Shown in pieces: positions 59,491 to 64,000 of a stretch of DNA of 64,000 nucleotides. Source of the DNA: Zhongshania aquatica (GTDB taxonomy: Bacteria; Pseudomonadota; Gammaproteobacteria; Pseudomonadales; Spongiibacteraceae); assembly GCF_027257955.1 (NCBI RefSeq), contig NZ_JANZNQ010000006.1, positions 62,001-126,000 of the forward strand. The letters run 5' to 3'. Within the stretch, counting starts at the first letter, position 1, and each line of letters begins with the position of its first letter. Position numbers and translations under genes: made by a program. Below the pieces are notes generated by a model. The model was not told the DNA's origin. It did no database searches and saw only the letters and a program-made list of their open reading frames with translations.

Positions 59491-61164
59491 ATGACTGACA
59501 ATGCAGTATCTGGCAATAATTTTCTTCGTACCATCGTCAAGGACGACATCGCTTCTGGTCGCTTAAGCGGTGAGCTCGTCACTCGCTTTCCGCCAGAACC
59601 CAACGGTTTTCTGCACATTGGCCACGCTAAATCGATTTGTCTAAATTTTGGGCTTGCCGAACAGTTTGGCGGTCGCTGTCATTTGCGTTTTGACGACACC
59701 AATCCGGCCAAGGAAGAGCAGGCCTATATCGATGCTATTCAGGAAGATATTCGCTGGTTGGGCTTTGAGTGGTCTGGTCCAATTCGTTATGCCTCTGACT
59801 ATTTCGATACCTTGTATGAATATGCCCTGCATTTAATAAGCGGAGGTAATGCCTACGTCTGTGATTTGAGCGCCGACGAGGCCCGTGAGTATCGGGGCAC
59901 GTTGACCGAGCCCGGAAAGAACAGCCCCTATCGGGATCGCAGTGTAGACGAAAACCTCGCGCTGTTTGCGGGTATGCGCAATGGTGAGTTTGACGAGGGT
60001 AGCAGGGTGCTGCGGGCTAAAATCGATATGGCGGCGCCGAATATTAATCTTCGTGACCCTATTATTTATCGTATTCGCAAGGTTGCGCATCACCAAACGG
60101 GCGATAAGTGGTGTATCTATCCAACCTATGATTTTACCCACGGTCAGTCAGATGCGTTGGAGGGGATTACTCATTCAATTTGTACACTTGAGTTTGAAGA
60201 TCACCGTCCTTTGTATGAGTGGTTTATTGCACATTTGCCGGTGCCTGCGCAGCCAAAGCAGTATGAGTTTGCCCGTTTAAACCTTAACTACACTGTGACC
60301 AGCAAGCGTAAGCTGAAAATGTTGGTTGATGAAAAAGTGGTTGATGGATGGGATGATCCGCGCATGCCGACGATTGCCGGCATGCGTCGTCGTGGTTTTA
60401 CCCCTGCGTCTCTGCGCCATTTTTGCGAGATGGTGGGGGTTGCGCGTAGTGAAGGTGTTGTCGATGTGGCAATGCTTGAACACGCTATTCGCGATGACCT
60501 CGATAAAAATGCGCCGCGTGCCATGTGTGTTATGGATCCATTGAAACTAGTTATCACTAATTATCCTGAAGATAAAGTGGAATGGCTATCCGCACCGGGT
60601 CATCCTAATCGCGATGATCTTGGTGAGCGGAGTTTGCCCTTCAGTCGTGAGGTATATATTGAGCGTGAGGATTTCCGCGAAGAGGCAAATAAAAAGTTTA
60701 AGCGTTTAGTACTGGGTAAAAAAGTACGCCTGAGAAGCGCGTATGTGTTGCTAGCGGAATCGGTCGTGAAAGATGAGGCTGGAAATATACTAGAAGTTCA
60801 CTGCAGCTATGACGATGCCAGCCACGGCGCTGATCCTTCTGACGGTGTAAAACCTAAAGGTGTTATCCATTGGGTGTCTGCCAGTCACGGCAAGCAAGCG
60901 ACTGTGCGCCTATACGACCGTCTATTTTCACATGAGGCGCCAGATCGCGGTGGCGAGGAATTTCTCGACCACGTTAATCCAGGTTCTCTAAGTATTATTG
61001 AAAATTGTTGGATCGAGCCTGGGCTTGCTGATGCTGCGCCAGAAGCGGGTTTTCAGTTTGAGCGCACCGGATATTTTGTTGCCGATAGTGTAGATCATAC
61101 TGCTGCAGCGCCAGTTTTTAATCGCACTATCGCCCTGCGTGATACATGGAATGGTGGGGAGTAG
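59491..61164 (+). CDS. glnS: Glutaminyl-tRNA synthetase
   Basis: Class I synthetase charging tRNA-Gln directly, 557 aa from ATG 59491 ([20 protein letters not shown]). The frame extends to 59419 but the extra residues do not resemble the family. HIGH is present as LHIGHAKS (about residues 41-48), and the KMSKS-type loop reads [10 protein letters not shown], as in other Gln[18 protein letters not shown] is also characteristic. The anticodon-binding beta-barrel domains are complete. Confidence 0.97.
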   Translation: MTDNAVSGNNFLRTIVKDDIASGRLSGELVTRFPPEPNGFLHIGHAKSICLNFGLAEQFGGRCHLRFDDTNPAKEEQAYIDAIQEDIRWLGFEWSGPIRYASDYFDTLYEYALHLISGGNAYVCDLSADEAREYRGTLTEPGKNSPYRDRSVDENLALFAGMRNGEFDEGSRVLRAKIDMAAPNINLRDPIIYRIRKVAHHQTGDKWCIYPTYDFTHGQSDALEGITHSICTLEFEDHRPLYEWFIAHLPVPAQPKQYEFARLNLNYTVTSKRKLKMLVDEKVVDGWDDPRMPTIAGMRRRGFTPASLRHFCEMVGVARSEGVVDVAMLEHAIRDDLDKNAPRAMCVMDPLKLVITNYPEDKVEWLSAPGHPNRDDLGERSLPFSREVYIEREDFREEANKKFKRLVLGKKVRLRSAYVLLAESVVKDEAGNILEVHCSYDDASHGADPSDGVKPKGVIHWVSASHGKQATVRLYDRLFSHEAPDRGGEEFLDHVNPGSLSIIENCWIEPGLADAAPEAGFQFERTGYFVADSVDHTAAAPVFNRTIALRDTWNGGE

Positions 61165-61286
61165 CCTCCCTAGAAATACGGTTCATTGTCGAAATAAGTT
61201 TAATTTTTAAACGACGACGTTAATTTAATACGGGAATAGTTTGGCCATCGGGCTAGGCAATTACCCCAGAGCTTTAAGCGATCTTT

Positions 61287-62690
61287 ATGACGATTCAAAT
61301 TTACAACACCCTTAGCCGCAGTAAGCAGCCACTGGTTCCGCTACAAGACGGCAAGATTAACATGTATGTTTGCGGTATGACGGTATATGACTTCTGTCAT
61401 CTTGGTCATGCGCGGGTGTTGGTGGCTTTTGACGTGATCACGCGCTACTTACGAGCCAAGGGCTTTGACGTCAATTACGTGCGCAATATCACCGACATTG
61501 ACGACAAAATTTTACGGCGTGCTGATGAAAATAATGAACCCTTTGAAGCGTTAACTGAGCGCTTTATTAAGGCAATGCATGAAGATGCGGCGCGCTTAGA
61601 TATTATGCCTCCAGATCAAGAGCCGAGGGCCACCGCGCATATAGCAGATATTTTAGACATGATCTCGCGTCTGATTGAAAAGGGATTTGCTTACACAGCC
61701 TCAAATGGTGATGTGTATTATCGAGTTACGTCATTTGCCGACTACGGCAAGCTGTCTGGTAAGAATCCAGATGAATTGCTTTCGGGTGCGCGTATCGCTG
61801 TTGACGAAGCAAAAGATGATCCCCGCGATTTCGCGCTCTGGAAGGCTGTTAAAGACGATAGCGTAAGTTGGCCTTCGCCATGGGGTAACGGTCGCCCAGG
61901 TTGGCATATAGAGTGTTCTGCGATGTCTACCTGCTGCCTAGGCAATACCTTCGATATTCATGGTGGCGGGCCAGATTTGGTTTTCCCTCATCATGAAAAT
62001 GAGATTGCCCAGTCGGAAGCGGCGACTGGGCAGCGTTACGCACAAACATGGATGCATGCGGGTGCGGTTAGGGTCGATAACGAAAAAATGTCTAAATCTT
62101 TGGGCAATTTTTTTACTATTCGGGAAATTCTCGACCGCTATCACCCAGAGGTAGTGCGTTATTTTCTCATTTCAAGTCACTATCGCAGTGCTATCAATTA
62201 TTCGGAAGATAATTTGCTTATCGCCAAGCAAAATTTAGAACGCTTCTACCATTCATTCAAAGGTTTAGATGTCGCTGCGGCATTACCGTACGCAGAGTTG
62301 GACCTGAGTGATGAATTTGTTCAACGTTTTGATGCTGCGATGGCTGACGACTTCAATGCGCCTGTTGCCTTGGCCGTGCTCTACGACATGGTGCGCGAAT
62401 TAAATAGTGCGAAAGAGGCCGCAGATAATGCACGTGTCGCTCATTTAGCAATAACGCTTAAATCGTTGGCGGCGTTGCTAGGTATTTTACAATTGTCTGC
62501 CGATGCCTTTTTACAAGCCGGTAGCGGTGATCAATTAGCGGCCGCGGATATTGAAGCGTTGATCGCGGAGCGCGTTCAAGCCAAAAAAGATCGCCAATTT
62601 GCACGCGCTGATGAAATTCGTGACTCACTTAAGGCCCAAGGTGTCATTTTGGAAGACAGTCGCGAGGGTACTACTTGGCGACGTGAATAG
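61287..62690 (+). CDS. cysS: Cysteinyl-tRNA synthetase
   Basis: Class I synthetase, 467 aa. The zinc-binding C29 in MYVCGMTVYD, HLGHAR (about residues 38-43), WHIECSAMS with the second zinc cysteine, HHENEIAQSEA and KMSKSLGNF are all present. The glnS-cysS order is usual in this group. The next gene starts 64 bases downstream. Confidence 0.97.
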   Translation: MTIQIYNTLSRSKQPLVPLQDGKINMYVCGMTVYDFCHLGHARVLVAFDVITRYLRAKGFDVNYVRNITDIDDKILRRADENNEPFEALTERFIKAMHEDAARLDIMPPDQEPRATAHIADILDMISRLIEKGFAYTASNGDVYYRVTSFADYGKLSGKNPDELLSGARIAVDEAKDDPRDFALWKAVKDDSVSWPSPWGNGRPGWHIECSAMSTCCLGNTFDIHGGGPDLVFPHHENEIAQSEAATGQRYAQTWMHAGAVRVDNEKMSKSLGNFFTIREILDRYHPEVVRYFLISSHYRSAINYSEDNLLIAKQNLERFYHSFKGLDVAAALPYAELDLSDEFVQRFDAAMADDFNAPVALAVLYDMVRELNSAKEAADNARVAHLAITLKSLAALLGILQLSADAFLQAGSGDQLAAADIEALIAERVQAKKDRQFARADEIRDSLKAQGVILEDSREGTTWRRE

Positions 62691-62754
62691 CGGCGTTTCT
62701 GTTGCATGGGATTATCTTTCATAGTTCTGCTTAAAATTCTGTGGGGTCGTTGCG

Positions 62755-63465
62755 GTGAAGAAAGTAATATTTCTGATGTCGGCGGTCGTGCTATTAGCTG
62801 CGTGTACAACAGCTAATCTTTTGTTGGATAGTCGCTTTTTAGCTTCTGCAGATTATTTTCCGGTGACGGGCAGGCAGGGCTGGCTACTCAATCAGCGGCT
62901 TGGATTCGGCACGTTTGTATCTGGAAAAGTGGATCGAGATTGGGATACCACTGACACACTGGCGATTGGCGGATTTGAACGTGTTCGCCAAGCCGGTGCA
63001 TATCGCTTTTCGTTCTCCGATGGCGAAGACAATGTCGCCCAGCTTGACTGCAAAAATGGCGATGATACTGATCATGTGAATCTTCGAGGTGTGCTTGGCG
63101 GCGATGCTCGATGGATCGTTGATGCTGACTCGTTTCTAGAATGCTCGATACTAGAATGGGGTGAAACCCTTAGCTGGAAGCTGCTGATGTCCTCTAAAGG
63201 CGAACTTTTACGCGGCTATTTGTACTCTGAAAATAAGGCATTGCCGGTATACGAGGTACTTAGCAGCGTCGAGCTAGAAGGAGCTGCATGGGCTATCGGC
63301 GAGATTGCTGGATACCTGATTTACCGTGACGGCGTTCAAGTTGCTGCAATTCAAGTAGTTAACGAAGGCGGGGTATGGGTTGGCAACACATTGCCGCTTA
63401 TTGAGCGACGCAGACTTGCAAGTCTTGCTGCGGCCTTACTACTTTATCGTCCCAGTGAATCCTGA
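62755..63465 (+). CDS. Hypothetical lipoprotein
   Basis: 236 aa from GTG 62755. The signal peptide ends in the lipobox LLAAC (C17 predicted lipidated). The rest is predicted soluble and beta-rich, with no motif I recognise. Cysteines near residues 102 and 126 could pair. The final 22 bases overlap the convergent VanZ-like gene. Its function is unknown; periplasm-facing membrane attachment is the only supported statement. Confidence 0.7.
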   Translation: MKKVIFLMSAVVLLAACTTANLLLDSRFLASADYFPVTGRQGWLLNQRLGFGTFVSGKVDRDWDTTDTLAIGGFERVRQAGAYRFSFSDGEDNVAQLDCKNGDDTDHVNLRGVLGGDARWIVDADSFLECSILEWGETLSWKLLMSSKGELLRGYLYSENKALPVYEVLSSVELEGAAWAIGEIAGYLIYRDGVQVAAIQVVNEGGVWVGNTLPLIERRRLASLAAALLLYRPSES

Positions 63466-63824
63466 ATAGGTCTTGGTTTGTTAGTTGATAGAAAAATTTT
63501 TAAAAGTAATAAACCGGAAAGTGCCCCCAAACTATTGGCAATGAAATCTAAAAACGAGGCATAGCGACCGGGTGAGAAGACTTGGGCTAGTTCTAATGCG
63601 CCGCCATAAGCACAAATTGCAATGACGATCAGGTGTAAATTGCGAGGCTGAAGCGTTAGCGGATATGCCAATAATACAAACAATAAGTAGGCGCCAAAGT
63701 GTTGAAGTTTGTCCCACACATTAAGGTCTGGCATTTCTGCTGATGGCAGTGTTGATGCATACCCGATGAAGACCGCGTAGCCTAGAAGTGGCAGGGCTCT
63801 TAGGGTGTTGATGACATATTTCAT
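63444..63824 (-). CDS. VanZ-like membrane protein
   Basis: 126 aa with about four hydrophobic helices. The VanZ-type features are WDKLQHFGAYLLFVLLAYP (about residues 37-55) and a second conserved part ELAQVFSPGRYASFLDFIANSLG (about 78-100). Such small proteins are widespread in proteobacteria and their function is unknown; resistance to teicoplanin applies to the enterococcal namesake only. It is coupled (ATGA) to the upstream acyltransferase-like gene. Confidence 0.8.
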   Translation of the reverse strand: MKYVINTLRALPLLGYAVFIGYASTLPSAEMPDLNVWDKLQHFGAYLLFVLLAYPLTLQPRNLHLIVIAICAYGGALELAQVFSPGRYASFLDFIANSLGALSGLLLLKIFLSTNKPRPIQDSLGR

Positions 63825-64000
63825 TTGGCCTGATAATCGTCTGGTAAAAGTGCTGCTAATCGCACTTCGGCAGCACTAACAATTTGATCTGTGTCTTGGC
63901 CTTCAAAGTCTTCCAGTGGAAAACGCTCGCTGTGCAAGGTCACATGGCCGAAGGGTTTTGGGAATTTAGATTTATCCCAGGTCGATTCGATTCTCCAGCC
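63821..64000 (-). CDS. C-terminal fragment, likely lysophospholipid acyltransferase (DUF374-like)
   Basis: The last 59 residues of a gene that continues beyond the window. WRIESTWDKSKFPKPFG resembles the C-terminal SWDRFMIPKPF region of the DUF374 group of lysophospholipid acyltransferases, which have a lipid or lipid-A acylation role. With so little sequence the family call is tentative. Its stop overlaps the VanZ-like start. Confidence 0.5.
   Translation of the reverse strand, partial: GWRIESTWDKSKFPKPFGHVTLHSERFPLEDFEGQDTDQIVSAAEVRLAALLPDDYQAK

Overview
The window is a stretch of ordinary, densely packed chromosome from an aerobic Gram-negative gammaproteobacterium. Gene content and order (ccmFGHI; smc-zipA-ligA; leuCDB-asd-usg-fimV-truA-trpF-trpBA-accD-folC-dedD-cvpA-purF-metZ; lpxH-ppiB-glnS-cysS) match the Pseudomonas/Cellvibrio side of the class. 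ZipA, FimV, MetZ and two large TonB-dependent receptors suggest a marine relative of Spongiibacter/Zhongshania; that placement is inference, because no rRNA is present. No rRNA, intact tRNA, insertion sequence, prophage or CRISPR array was found.

Layout. 1-3818: end of the cytochrome c maturation operon (ccmF cut by the window edge, ccmG, ccmH, ccmI). 3857-11295: smc (with its own promoter), zipA, ligA and a lytic-transglycosylase-like lipoprotein. 11296-12311: a glyoxalase-I-like gene divergent from a flavodoxin-like reductase. 12312-19326: the main accessory block, with two tandem paralogous TonB receptors, each followed by a strong terminator, then an xdhC-mocA pair. 19323-20222: a LysR regulator divergent from leuC. 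20401-39472: conserved biosynthesis (leucine, aspartate semialdehyde, tryptophan, malonyl-CoA, folate, purine, methionine) with fimV and truA. 39476-43915: a MoxR / DUF58 / transglutaminase / short MscS operon. 43912-48807: a TetR-controlled RND efflux pump whose operator palindrome overlaps the predicted start of transcription. 49015-51431: yibL, a pirin and an unusual stand-alone CheR-like methyltransferase. 51530-57456: acnB, a DUF1289 gene, miaE and a nasS-nasT pair with no nitrate genes beside it. 57457-58003: the longest gene-poor stretch. 58004-64000: a possible 34-codon gene, lpxH, ppiB, glnS, cysS, a lipoprotein, a VanZ-like gene and the end of an acyltransferase-like gene.

How it fits together. 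Most genes overlap or nearly touch (many ATGA overlaps), so the window reads as a few long housekeeping operons. The accessory elements are the receptor/xdhC/mocA block, the efflux operon, the orphan NasS-NasT pair and the CheR-like gene. I did not find a clearly new multi-gene system. The best leads are the duplicated receptors beside molybdo-enzyme maturation genes, the gap at 57457-58108 with a possible small RNA and small protein, the TetR operator architecture, an FNR-like palindrome embedded in a terminator-like hairpin, and an unusual residue 60 in TrpA.
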